The notes: a model not told the origin generated them from the sequence alone. 64,000 nt of DNA from Arbacia lixula (GCA_963669155.1 OZ022596.1:6298939-6362938); one strand, 5' to 3'. Shown: positions 23,357-35,165, counted from the first letter of the stretch. Numbers and translations: made by a program.

Positions 23357-24320
23357 CCTTACGCACGATTGCCACTGTATTTCCGGGTTTTCACAACACA
23401 CGATGCTATCCGTTGTACAAAGTCTATGGACAATTGTTTGTTGTGGCGTTGCGCTGTATATAGTAGTGAACGAATCAAATCCAAGTAGTATGTAGTAGCT
23501 GCTTGATCATCGAGCGACCTGTTCATTCTCTTGATGCGTTACCTGCAAAACTCACAAAAGAGAGTAGGAACCAAGTAAGCAAATTAAAATTGTGAAAATA
23601 TGAAGATAAATTGTGTATAACAGGACTATCAAACAAAAGATTTTGTGTTTTCTAGTCAATTTGGTAATTTCGTCGATGCATCGAATTCATCAAAACGAAA
23701 TCGGAGTTCGACTTCTTCGATCGAACACCGGCTTAATAATCGATTCGACTCAGGCCTATTGAGCACTAAAATATATTCCAACTGAATCTTGCAAAAAATG
23801 ACCCCTGAACTAGCTGATATGCATGCATCTTTAACATGAGTGCCAAATGATCTTTAGATGTAAATGATTGTAAGTAATTAGCAATACAATAAGCATGTTA
23901 ACTAGGCCTGAGTCGAATCGATTATTAAACCGGTGTTCAATCAAAGACGTCGAACTCCGATTTCGTTTTGATGAATTTGATGCATCAACAACATTACCAA
24001 ATTGACTAGAAAACACAAAATCTTTTGTTTGATTGTCCAGTTATACACAATTTATCTTCATATTTTCACAATTTTATTTTGCTTTCTTGGTTCCTACTGT
24101 CTTTTGTAAGTTTTGCAGGTAACGCATCAAGAGAACAAACTGGTCGCTCGATGATCAAGCACCTACTACATACTTGTCTTTGATTCGTTCACTACTAGTT
24201 ATATCGTATACATGTACGTATGCAACGCCAAAACGAACAATTGTTCATAGACTGTGCACAACGGATAGCATTGTGTGTTGTGAAAACCTGGAAACAGCAC
24301 AGTGGCGATCGTGCGTAAGA
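23357..24320. repeat. Large palindrome, two arms of about 400 bp
   Basis: The left arm (about 23,357-23,760) and right arm (about 23,904-24,320) are inverted copies. CCTTACGCACGATTGCCACTG-type ends pair with CAGTGGCGATCGTGCGTAAG. GATTCGACTCAGGCCT near the centre pairs with AGGCCTGAGTCGAATC. The spacer is about 145 bp. Copy A (41,800-42,215) has only one arm, so the second arm is either a local inverted duplication in copy B or was lost from copy A. Confidence 0.85.
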
Positions 24321-26016
24321 CTATGTACAACGCGGATAGCATGATATAGAGTGGCTCCGCACAAGCGATTCGGGGACTGCTTATTGGTGCATCACGTAGA
24401 TCACGTCATGACCATGTGCTTGAGGAGGTAACGATTGCGATAACGATATCCGGTCACGCTGTCTGAAACCCGGAAGCCGATTGACTTTGTGCACGTTGCA
24501 ATAGACTCTACAGATTATAACTATCATGGTGCTATATTGACGCTAATTCGTAAGATTTTGACGGAAAAGCAAGAAGTAATCGCTTACATGTACGGTATCG
24601 GTGAGAAAAGAGATTCTCCGAAAATACCTTTCATAAAATATTCATAAAATATAGGAAAGTGAAATTCTAGGTCAATTTTTGTACGAGGTGATGGAGCATT
24701 GCACACTTGCACTGCGCATGCTTACTTTATTTTCATTCATAAATTGGCTCTTGGCAGTGGCTGGATGATGTCATGTAATCAGCAAAATTATACACGACCA
24801 CTAACGTTCGCACTCCGCTATCCGTTGTACACAATTTGTCAATGTGCCGTTGATGCATCGATGTTCGATCGGCGCAAAATCGATATGACTCAGGCTTAAT
24901 GTATACTGTCATTAGCAAAACTTGAATTGAACCGTGAACACGACTAAAATCAATTACTACCACATCATGTGCCCATGCATGCTTGATGCTTTTCGACTTT
25001 ATGTGGTTTTATTCAATTTAAATTGCCATAACTCAAACCAATGCACCTACGTTTTTAAGACATTCTCTCAAAATAAACTGCTAGTACTCCAGTTCAAAAG
25101 CTTTATTGAATATTAGCTTTTACACAGCATTGTATGACTATGGAAACGTGAATTAAAAAATTATTTCAACAAACCTGTATTCCCAGGATATGGACAGACA
25201 AGGTCTCCACAGCTATAGATAGAATGCATCTTTCATCTTGGTGGTGGCTATCCTCCCTCTTCTTGTTTTAGCTCCACATACAAATCTGACGGAAAAAAGG
25301 AAATCAATTTGTGATTTAACAAAAATAATGCTTCAGTACTTCCCAAGTCACAACTAAGAACGTATTAGCATGCAATATACACAGGGCGAATACCTTGTCT
25401 TTTGAAACAAGTTACAAACTTGTCTTTCATCTAGTCTAGACCGATGGCATCTTGCCTCTAGGCTATATTACAATGAGCCTATTTGCAATAATATTATGGC
25501 AAGATGCCCTCGATCAGACAGATCAGACAGGTAGTGGCCCATTCTCACCGTGGTCTTCTAGTCCACGCACTGGCAAAAATGCATAAAACGCAATAGGAAG
25601 AGTATGTACATATGCATGGAATGGAATCACTGGTGGCACAACAGTTTTGGTCAAGCTACTCAATGTTATTGTTTGTAAAAAAAAAAAAGTTTCATGAAAT
25701 ATCGTGAAAATGTTTGGGTATGACAAATTTTATTGCTCAATGAATGTCAAAAGACAAAAAAAAAATACATGTTTATGATTTTGACATATATTTTGCATAG
25801 CTCAATGATTGCTTCAATCACCCACTGATAAAAAAAATATAAAGTAAAGGTGTCAGTTTGGTCACAATGTGCATGCCTACATGTGCAATTCAGCATAATG
25901 TGCGCTCTGAGAAATGCATATTGGGTCTGCATGTAGGAATACAAGTTCATATGGCAATCACTTTTTTTCGGACCTAGGTCCATGAAACATTTAGGGTAGC
26001 CTCAAAGGAAATACAA

Positions 26017-26485
26017 TACGTACCTTTGCAGTTCTTGCATCGCAATGCATGATGGGACGGAATTCTAGTACGCGAGCGTTCAGCGATCGCTGCGGTCAGA
26101 TTGTTTACAACGCTCATGACACTAGCCACAGCGAGCGCGAAGTTCAATATTGTTATTTTCATGTTACAGATTTGTTATGTGGATCAGTTCCGCCGCGATT
26201 ACTTTCAGTAAATCTGAATTATATTTTAACGATAAGAACTTTGATTATTATTTTCTCAACGAAACCTTTATAAATCATTATTTAGATACAATAATACAAA
26301 TCAAAATTTGTCATCGTAAAAATACAATTCAGATTTACTGAAAATTATCATGTCAGAACCGATCCACGTAACAAATCTCTAACATGAAAATGATATTTTA
26401 ATCAATAACAGTTACCGCAGCAACGCTCGCGTACTTGAATTCCGTCCCATAATGCCTCGCGATACAAGAACCGTAAAGGTACGTA
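26017..26485. mobile_element. Foldback insertion (469 bp) with empty-site paralogue
   Basis: The ends TACGTACCTTTGCAGTTCTTG and reverse complement TACGTACCTTTACGGTTCTTG begin arms of over 100 bp that fold back through GAATTCNAGTACGCGAGCG and GATTTGTTAYGTGGATC blocks. Copy A reads straight through the site (GTTGAATTGTATTTCC at 41,011), so this is a later insertion. The empty site gives no duplication longer than about 2 bp. Confidence 0.8.
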
Positions 26486-27520
26486 TTCAAGCACTTCCAC
26501 TTCAATATTTTGATTGAGTCTGACCAGCAAACTGTATTTTTCCCCCCAATCACCAAAGTGTCAGTGTGCTTAGACAGGAATAACCGTCTCATTCGGGGTA
26601 TTCTTTAATCAAAATTACATTTTTGGACATAGATAGGGTGTTCACAGGCTGATTTTTCAGTCTAGAGTCTACAACTACAGTGTGCTGCCCTGGCTTGGCC
26701 TGAATTTACATGACTCGAATCCTTTCTCAATGGCTGTGGATTGCATCATCACAATTTATGTATTAATATCACCCTTTTTGTATAATTTTAACTCACAAGT
26801 AAGGCCTGGGCTACCCTTATAGAGTAAGGGTTATGAAGAGTTCACAGTGCAGTGCTTCGATGTCGAGCAACATCAACACCAACATATGGGGATACGTTCT
26901 ACCACAGACATTACACACTGTCACTGAGTGACTGCTGCCTTGTTGGCATCTTTGTAAAAACATGATATCTTCAAAGTTATAACTGCTAGTAAATACCATT
27001 AAATCTAGGTCTTACCTTGGATTGGTTGGTCATGTATGACATGATGTCCAAAGCTAAAAGGTCCGTCTTGAATCCCAAGCATAATTTTCTTTGCCGCAAT
27101 TGCCGAGCTAGCTCGAAATCAACCGCTTCCCGCTCAAATGATACGTGCTGATACAGCATTGCTTGTGCAGTGCAGTGCTAGTATGTCACATACTGTATGT
27201 GTGGCCGTGGCGTGGGTGCAGTGGGTGAAGTGATGTGTACTGCATCCACTACTGTACACAAAAATACATACACAAGTACATGTACTTGTGTGCGCACGTA
27301 GAGCTGCAGTGTTATGCAATGCATGCATTGTTGTATAAAGTGCTGATGCTCTCCAGCCAGTTAGCTCAGTAGTCTTTTATTCAGACTAAAGGAATTTATC
27401 ATATTTGTTTTTCTTTTTGAAAAAGATGACAGTACAACATTTCGCAAGTTTCAAGAACTATGTGATTTAGCAGAAGGCCTAGAAGACACAATAGAGGGGT
27501 ATTATAAAAAGTAAAGTAAA

Positions 27521-28000
27521 GTGCATAATACCCGTATTTACCACATGAGTACCACGTACAGGCGACACCTCTGCATTACCACATATAGAGGCATTTTCAT
27601 CCCTGTGGTATTTTATGTGGTATTACACTGTTCGGTATTAAAAACCACAGCACTGTTGTGTGGTATTATTATGTTTCTCTGTGGTATCCTGTGGTATTTT
27701 CCGTACCACATGAGTACCACAGACGACACCTGTGCATTACCACATACATGTGTGTAGGCCTTTTTCATCCCTGTGGTATTTTATGTGGTATTACACTGTA
27801 CCGTATTAAAAACCACAGCACTGTTGTGTGGTATAATGTTTCTCTGTGGTATTTTCTGTGGTATTTCCCGTACCACAGGAGTACCACAGGCTTCTCATCT
27901 GTAGTACCACAGAAATATGTGTGGTAACTTTCCATCCTGTGGTATTTTCTGTGGTATTATGTAGTACCACACAAAGTACCACAGGACATTTTTGTAAGGG
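27521..28000 (+). repeat. TGTGGTA-type minisatellite terminus (copy B)
   Basis: Dense TGTGGTATT and inverse AATACCACA words in two diverged about 190-bp direct blocks, running to the GTAAGGG end. Related to 39,235-39,800 and 51,064-51,937. Confidence 0.8.
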
Positions 28001-28458
28001 TAATACACCGTTTTATACCATGTACACTAAGCATAGGCAAATATTTACAAATAAAATTTTAACTTGTGCTCTAAGGGAAACTCCACCCCGAAATTATGTT
28101 CATTTTAATTAAAACAGGAAAATGTAGGAAACATATCAGTCAATGTTTGAATTTTAAAGTTTTAATTCGTCACTGTTTTCACGAACCATATTATATGGCA
28201 AATGCATTTTCACGAACCGGGCCGCTAGCGGACTACGTGGGATCAATTGAGCTAGTAAGTTAACTTATCGAGTATTTTTATCAATATATCTGATGTGATC
28301 TGCCGGTTACATGCCAAATCTTGTAACAGATGCTGATTTAGACCCTGCCATATTGTTTGAAGATCCAAAATAAGCATAAAATTGATGTAAATATGTCGTT
28401 ATTGGTTTGACTGTCCCACCTATTGCTTTTTGTGTAGTAAAAATGTGTGTGCGAACTG
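28001..28458. other. No supported feature
   Basis: AT-rich spacer between two mobile elements. Confidence 0.5.
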
Positions 28459-28461
28459 TAA

Positions 28462-31444
28462 AGCCCGGCTCACACCTTTGCGTTTTTAGCTACATGTACG
28501 TATTGCTGCGATACCCGAACGCAGCCTAAACGCAGCAAAACATTTGGCAGCCCTCACACTGTTGCGTGTGGAGCTCGTTATAGCTCGTACATTTTTTTGA
28601 AAAACGACCGCTTACGGTCGCTTTAGGTTGCGTTTTACCGCGCTCTAGCTCGCTTTTGCTCGTAGCAGTACGATGCAATACGAAGTTTGCTCTCCACGTT
28701 GCGTGTTTATCTCGTTAGCCACTCGCTTGTTTCTCGCTAGCCGCTCGCCCTACCTCGTCTCGCCTCGACTCACTGCTCATTCACTCGCTTTATCTCGACT
28801 GCTGCTCGTTCCGCAGCGTAACAGTTCGCTCTTAGCATGCGTACACGTGTGGTTGTATATTGCAGCGGTGTTGATCCCCGTGTCAGATCTCGTTATCCGT
28901 GTTGCCTGGCAACATTCCTGTTGCTAGGCGAGAAGACAAACACGAGATACTTTACGTCTGGTTATTTTAAATGATTATCCGAACAACACCTAGTAATAAT
29001 GATACTGCCTGACTTGGGGCTTTTTTCTAGATTTTAAACAAAAAATGAAATAGCTTTCTTGAACGCAATGTCATAACTATCGTCATTAAATTGTCAACAT
29101 TTGATCCTTTCAAAATCAAATTACCTAAATTCTGAATTTATATCTAACTGTGTATTAAAGCTCTTGTTCTCTCAATTGATGTTTTTTTTTATAATTATTT
29201 TTAATGAAAATGCTTCATAAATATGTGAGAATTCACAATGTTAAAGGTGTACCTGCTCGCCCTGATTCTTTTTCTCTCTCTTTTTTTTGTCCACATGCAC
29301 TCCGATTGTGCCAATTGTCATGTCTTGGGGATAGGATCACGTGGTTGTGTCCGATTGTTAAAATAAACAAGCTCCTCAATTAAGCCCTGCTCACACCTTT
29401 GCGTTTTTAGCTGCGTATTGCTGTGATAGCCGAACGCAACCTAAACGCAGCCTTAAGCAGCACGACGCAGCAAAACATTAGGCAGCCCTCACACTTTTGC
29501 GTATGGAGCTCGTTATAGCTCGTAATTTTTTCGAAAAATGACCGCTTACGGTCGCTTTAGGTTGCGTTTTACCTCGCTCTTGCTCGCTTTTGCTCGTAGC
29601 AGTACGATGCAATACGAAGTTTGCTCACCACGTTGCGTGTTTATCTCGTTAGCCACTCGTTTGTTGCTTGCTTGCCGCTCGCCCTACCTCGTCTCGCCTC
29701 GACTCACTGCTCATTCACTCGCTTTATCTCGACTGCTGCTCGTTCCGCAGCGTAACAGTTCGCTCTGCTGCGTACACGTGTGGTCGTATAATGCAGTGGT
29801 GATGATCATTTTGTGGTACTAGTCAGATCTCGTTATCCGTGTTGCCTGGCAACATTCCTGTTGCTAGGCGAGAAGACAAACACGAGATACTTTACGTCTG
29901 GTTATTTTAAATGATTATCCGAACGACAAATAGTAATAATGATACTGCCTGACTTGGGGCATTTTTCTAGATTTTAAACAAAAAATGAAATAGCTTTGTT
30001 GAACGCACATAACTATCGTCATTAAATTGTTAACATTTGATCCTTTGAAAATCAAATTACCTAAATTCTGAATTTATATCTAACTGTGTATTAAAGCTCT
30101 TGTTCTCTCAATTGATGTTTTTTTTTATTATTGTTAATGAAAATGCTTCATAAATATGTGAGAATTCACAATGTTAAAGGTATACTTGCTAGGCCTGATT
30201 CTTTTTTTTTTCTCTCTCTTTTTTTTTGTCCACATGCACTCCGATTGTGCCAATTGCCATGTATTGTGGATAGGATCAAGTGGTTGTGTATGATTGTTAA
30301 AATAAAGGAGTTCCTCAATTAATGTTTAGGCAGATATCCGCAGTGCTGGTTAGCCAAAGCGAGCAGGAACGAGCTAAAATGAGCAGGAACGAGGTAAAAC
30401 GAGCGAAAGACGAGCTCGACTCGCAGTTAAGATCCAAGACGAACGCAGTGCATCGAGCTACATCCATAACGGTCCTTGTTGTTGCGAACAGCGTGCGAGG
30501 TATAACGCAATGAGATACGCGTTGATGCGAGCTAAAGCGAGGTAAGTCGAGGTAAATCGAGCCGGTAATGCAGCTTTAGGCAGTGAAACGCAGCTCAAAG
30601 TAGCGCTGCGTTGGCCTGCGTTAAGCTGCTCGCTGTTGCTCGTCCTCGCTCGCATCATCTAGTTGCCACTCGTCTTTGCTCGTATGGATTTTTCTCTTGC
30701 GTTCAGTTGCGGAAGTTTGAAAAAATTTCAAACTAGCGAGCGAGAACGCAATGCCTCTATGTTGGTCTGCGTATTGACCTCGTATTAGCTCGTTTAATCG
30801 CGTTGTGTTGCGTTTATCTGCGTTCGGGCAATACGCAGCTGAACGCAAGCTAAAAACGCAAAGGTGTGAGCCGGGCTTTAATGTTTAGGCAGATATCTAC
30901 AGTGCTGGTAAGCCAAAGCGAGCAGGAACGAGCTAAAATGAGCAGGAACGAGGTAAAACGAGCGAAAGACGAGCTAGACTCGCAGTTAAGATCCAAGACG
31001 AACGCAGTGCATCGAGCTACATCCGTAACGGTTCTTGTTGTTGCGAACAGCGTGCGAGGTATAGCGCAACGAGCCAACGAGATACGCGTTGATGCGAGCT
31101 AAAGCGAGGTAAGTCGAGGTAAATCGAGCCGGTAACCAGCTTTAGGCAGTGAAACGCAGCTCAAAGTAGCGCTGCGTTGGCCTACGTTAAGCTGCTCGCT
31201 GTTGCTTGTCCTTGCTCGCATCAGCTGGTTGCCACTCGTCTATGCTCGTATGGATTTTTCTCTTGCGTTCAGTTGCGGAAGTTTGAAAAAAAATTCAAAC
31301 TAGCGAGCTAGAACGCAACGCCTCTACGTTGGTCTGCGTATTGACCTTGTATTAGCTCGTTTAATCGCGTTGTGTTGCGTTTATCTGCGTTCGGGCAATA
31401 CGAAGCTGAACGCAAGCTAAAAACACAAAGGTGTGAGCCGGGCT
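28462..31444. mobile_element. Harbinger-like element (outer copy, interrupted)
   Basis: Starts AGCCCGGCTCACACCTTTGC and ends with the inverse (GGTGTGAGCCGGGCT). Flanked by TAA at 28,459-28,461 and 31,445-31,447. A 3-bp TWA duplication is the hallmark of PIF/Harbinger elements. Removing the inner copy leaves about 1,485 bp with no transposase. Both halves are packed with CTCGT/CTCGC or inverse ACGAG words, resembling subterminal binding-site clusters. Confidence 0.82.
29383..30877. mobile_element. Harbinger-like element (inner copy, self-insertion)
   Basis: Full 1,495-bp copy (AGCCCTGCTCACACC ... GAGCCGGGCT) flanked by TTA at 29,380-29,382 and 30,878-30,880, inserted into the outer copy. The inner copy still contains the intact target at about 30,313-30,330 (CCTCAATTAATGTTTAGG), which proves the pre-insertion sequence. 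The inserted copy has the same orientation as its host. Confidence 0.88.
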
Positions 31445-31447
31445 TAA

Positions 31448-31764
31448 AACGGTGCGTAACTTTAAGTTGTATCCAGTATGGGGCTAAGTAAAATGACAAT
31501 CAATTTGGTCTTTACATGTTACATTCTGCGTGTTAATACGATGCATGTTTTCTTCTACTGGTATGACTAGCTCTTAATTTAGCAAGGAAACGTAAGAAAG
31601 ATTGGGGACAACTTGAAATAAGAATTATCCTATGGTTAACATTATTTTATAGACTTAAAAACTTGAACTTGTTGTGTTAGATTTTCATGGACACATTACC
31701 AGATGTACAAAACTAGGGAATTGGCATTGGGTTAAGGGAAAGGGAAGGAACCGCGGTTTTATCA
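31448..31764. other. No supported feature
   Basis: AT-rich spacer after the Harbinger-like element; nothing recognised. Confidence 0.5.
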
Positions 31765-31817
31765 GGTTCAGCATGGAATTGCTTTAGCCTAAAAGCAATC
31801 CGGTGTCATGCTGAACC
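31765..31817. repeat. Hairpin repeat (GGTTCAGCATG family), copy 1
   Basis: GGTTCAGCATG pairs with CATGCTGAACC, and TTGCTTT pairs with AAAGCAA, around TAGCCTA. Flanks (GGGAAAGGGAAGGAACCGCGG) match, in inverse, the flank of the second hairpin at 33,774-33,894. Confidence 0.75.
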
Positions 31818-32439
31818 GGAAAAAATATACCTTTCTATTTTATTGATTCCCCAATGTTCTGCATACATGTACATGTACATACATTGTAGATGCAGGTGTG
31901 CCCCCCCCCCCTCCCCCCCCCCCCCACACACACACTAGATTGATTCATCATTTGCTCTCGTAGTTTCTGAAATAATGTGCTGCATGATTTAAAGTTTTGA
32001 TAGAACTCATGACAAGTCAATGTTTTCCTGTAATAAGCATGCTCTACATGTAGCTTGAATAATTGATAGTTTAGAAGTGAATTCACAATTTCGTATTTTC
32101 TTTTGTTTATTATGTATACCAGGTTTCTGGAAGAGTTGAGTCGTCCTGCAGTGAACAGTCCTTTGGGCAGTCAATTCATCATGGTCCTTTCATCAGAAAG
32201 AACTTTCTAAAGGGGAGAATCTCTTACTATCCAAACTGCACAGCTTCATTCCAAATAGAACTACATGCAGAAGGCTAGAGATGTTCATCCCAATCCAGGA
32301 CTGGACAGGGGTAAAGATGACACACTCTCCTCGCACCATTTAGTCACTTCGAATTCATCGAAGGAGAACACATAGAAGAACGTGAGGTGGCAAACGAAAG
32401 AACAGTATCACACAAAAGAGGCAAGGTTGTCTATTTTCT

Positions 32440-33060
32440 AACTTCCAGCTTTGCTCAGTGAATGTGCGGTCTGTCTGTAGTAAGACTGCTCTGATACACG
32501 ACTTTATATGCGATATAGCAATGTGGATTTGATTGCCATGACAGAAACCTGGCTCACGGTCAATGATACAACAGTTCTGCAAGAACTCATCCCTCCTGGA
32601 GCTATGTGCATACACCAAAAAAGGGTCTCTGGCCTCGCATACAGAGAGACAATCAATATCAAGTGGACGCAGGTGAAAAAGTTCGCAGAATACTGTACTA
32701 TCTCGTATAAATCATTTCGTCTTCAACTTATAAATCGACCTCCCTATTCAGAACCACATCCAGTAATGGTAAAATCATTTGTATCAGAATTCAATGAATA
32801 TATTCAATATCATTTGCTGTCAAATATTCCTTTGTTAATCATAGGGGATTTCAATATTAATGTGGACACTGACAAATACAGATGCCAGGTCCTTTTCAGA
32901 TCTTGTTGAATCACTTCGTTGTAAGCAATTGGTGAATTTTTCAACATACTTACATGTATGGTCTTACACTTGATTGAGTGATATGCCGCCAGTCTGATGA
33001 CATAGTTGTTGGGCCTCCATGGCCACACTGCTTATTGGTATCTGGTCACATTGCAGTTAT
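32440..33060 (+). pseudogene. Retrotransposon endonuclease (APE-type) remnant
   Basis: CSVNVRSVCSKTALIHDFI, then VDLIAMTETWLTVNDT (catalytic ETW box), NRPP and LLIIGDFNINVDT (the GDFN box), followed after frameshifts by DIVVGPPWPHCLLVSGHIAV, matching the C-terminal SDH-type block with SGH in place of SDH. These are apurinic-like endonuclease motifs that nick target DNA for retrotransposition. The open part is 133 codons; frames shift near 32,505 and 32,890. Confidence 0.88.
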
Positions 33061-33177
33061 GTGCTCCCTTAAATCTTATAAACCCCAATTACCTATTAGT
33101 TAGATATCTTTCTGGAAGCTCTCTGCTATTGAAGTAAATATTTTGAAGTTGGACATATAGCTAATAGTGAGCTTTGC

Positions 33178-33786
33178 ATGCACAGACCTGGTGATCTAAC
33201 TGAATTAGCATTGTTATATGATGTCACACTTAGTAATGTTTTAGAGAAACATGCTCCTGCAGCTACCTGTTTGGTGACAACCAAACAGGTAGCTGCACGC
33301 CCTCAAGTACCGTGGTATACCAATGATGTGAGGATAGAAAAAATGAAAAGGAGAAAATCTGAAAAGCATTGGCTAAGAACTAGGGCAGCTAATGATTGGG
33401 GCGAATATAAGACAGTTCAAAATGTGACACTGCAACTTCTGAACAAAACTCGTACACAACACGACAGAGATCTTATTCTGGAAAACAAGGATAATCAAAA
33501 GAAGCCTCTCATTGTTGTCAAGTCCATGTTGAACATGTCAAATAAGCAACCTTTGATACCATGTACTACATGTATTGATGAAAATGAATTTGTCAATGAC
33601 CTAGGTAATCACTTTTCTGACAAAGTCTTGAAAATCCATAAGAATATTGAAACATGTTTAGATGCAATTTGTGAGCCTAGGAATTATCTTCCTTTTGACA
33701 CTTTCAACAAAGTAGATATTTTAAGTAATTTTGAATCTCTTTCTGAGTACGAGGTTGAAGAACTCATTGCCAACCCACAGTTTTGA
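33178..33786 (+). pseudogene. Retrotransposon EN-RT linker region
   Basis: 202-codon open frame with HRPGDLTELALLYD, PWYTNDVRIEKMKRRKSE, KSMLNMSNKQPLIPCTT and FNDLG-type NHFSDKVLKIH, ending SEYEVEELIAN. This linker type is common to L2/CR1 elements. The same KSMLNMSNK...SEYEVEKLIAN part recurs in every array unit at 52-64 kb. The frame is cut at 33,774 by a hairpin insertion. Confidence 0.85.
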
Positions 33787-33894
33787 ACCGCGGTATATTT
33801 TGTCCAGTTCAGCATGAAACATGATGCTTTAGCCTAAAAAGCATCATGTTTCATGCTAAACTAGACAAAATATACTGCGGTTTAAAACTGTGGG
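33774..33894. mobile_element. Hairpin repeat, copy 2 (57-bp stems), inside retroelement
   Basis: CCCACAGTTTTGAACCGCGG through GATGCTTT pairs almost perfectly with AAGCATCATG through CTGTGGG around a loop of about 8 nt (AGCCTAAA). The array paralogue reads GCCAACCTCAGC here, showing insertion after GCCAAC. About 250 bp of RT after the hairpin is missing. Confidence 0.85.
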
Positions 33895-33919
33895 TCCTTC
33901 CCTTTCCTCCCTTTCCCTT

Positions 33920-34195
33920 TACTTATGCCAATTGGTCGAGGGTGCAGCTATCCAACAGATTATGGAACATCTTAGACACAACTCTCTTTTGTCATGTACT
34001 CAATCTGCATATAGACAATTCTACAGCACTGAAACTGCACTGCTAAGAATAAAAAGTGTACTGTTAATGGCTATGTATATTCAGAAAGTCACCCTTTTAC
34101 TTTTAATGGATCTAAGCAGTGCATTTGACACAATAGACCATTCTCGCTTGCTAGAAGTAAGACGAAAAGTAACACATAGTATCTTCATACTCACT
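33920..34195 (+). pseudogene. Retrotransposon RT fragment with motif A
   Basis: LVEGAAIQQIMEHLRHNSLL, QSAYRQFYSTETALL, then KVTLLLLMDLSSAFDTIDHS, the first catalytic aspartate (motif A). The frame is lost at about 34,160 and the remaining catalytic motifs are absent from this copy. The same motif A segment recurs at 37,255-37,424. Confidence 0.88.
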
Positions 34196-34879
34196 TAAAC
34201 CATTGCCCAACAAGTCCGTCCGTTTATAAGTGAGGTTAAAGATTGACTGAGAATCGCTGCTGGGAATGGAGATGTGGGCAGCAAAATGTGATTTTTAATA
34301 TTCCTTTCTCTTTCTTTACCGTGTTTACGGCCATAAACATATCAATGTTCACCTTGTACTGTTACAAATATTTATTGTCATTGATATCCAATATATGCAG
34401 AGGTGCACCACATGTCTACATGACATGGTTTAATTGCAGCCTGTAGCATGGGGTGAAATATCCCCTGATACTCCTATTGGTGAAATACATTTACAGAAAA
34501 AAAAAATGTATTTAATTAAACTACATCAATCAGTTCTCAAGAAAAGGTAGACATCTTTCAATGTTTTCAAATTCCTTCTTTGGTGTTCCATGCGTCGTGT
34601 ACATTAATATCCTTAGTAGTCATGGTAGTGTGTTGAATGGTGATGAATCCACTTTTTCAACATTAAACTTGTGTTCTAATTGTTACAAGCGTAATCCAGA
34701 CACAATAGGTACCAACCGTTTGGCTGCAAGTTTTATTTTCCCCCACTGTAACAAATTATATTTTTATTTGGAATCACAAACTGATGTTGTGCTTAGCCAC
34801 TAATTCAAAACCTCATGGTTTTAATGTTTGAGATATCACACAAATTTCAATTGAATGAAGCCAGAATTTAGAATATCAA
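34196..34879. other. Stretch inside retroelement, not recognised
   Basis: No RT motifs B or C are visible. Either an insertion or heavily decayed sequence. Confidence 0.5.
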
Positions 34880-34884
34880 TGACA

Positions 34885-35165
34885 TTTTGCTGAGTTTTAT
34901 TCAATGTTATGTCTGTATTCCCGTTTCAAAGAAATCGTGGGGAGAACGGGCCTTTGCTCATGCAGGGCCAACCCTGTGGAATTCTCTTCCACAGAGTTTG
35001 AAAACCCTGATGTCAGTGACCACCTATAAGGGCAACCTATAGACATACCTGTATAATGGTGCTTTTTGACATACAACCATATATGTTTTAACTTGGTACG
35101 TTCATACCTGTACTGTATATTGTTCTTTGCCGTTAATGTGCTCTGAAGCGCCTTGAGCATCTAAT
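34885..35165 (+). pseudogene. Retrotransposon RT C-terminus and 3' end
   Basis: KKSWGERAFAHAGPTLWNSL followed by PQSLKTLMSVTTYKGNL and a stop in place of an LKT-type residue, then a tail ending GAAGCGCCTTGAGCATCT. This matches the GxRAFS.AGP.LWNSLP ending of L2/CR1 elements. Confidence 0.85.

Larger units (their letters stand above)
23325..28000 (-). mobile_element. Copy B of a large rearranged repeat element
   Basis: Blocks throughout are the reverse complement of 39,235-43,340. Examples are the TGCAATAGACTC block (24,505 versus about 41,617), GACCTAGGTCCATGAAACAT (25,973 versus 41,050) and the minisatellite end (27,521-28,000 versus 39,235-39,800). The terminal sequence at 28,000 reads GGACATTTTTGTAAGGG, the same terminus as at 39,235 and 51,937. 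The other end runs into the assembly gap. No transposase was recognised. Copy B carries a palindromic duplication and a foldback insertion absent from copy A. Confidence 0.75.

Noticed and set aside
22737-23495. 252-codon frame crossing the N gap
   Set aside because: Consists of poly-glycine from G-runs and unknown residues across the gap.
34561-34803. 80-codon frame inside the retroelement gap
   Set aside because: No RT motifs B or C and no similarity to the array units; unsupported.
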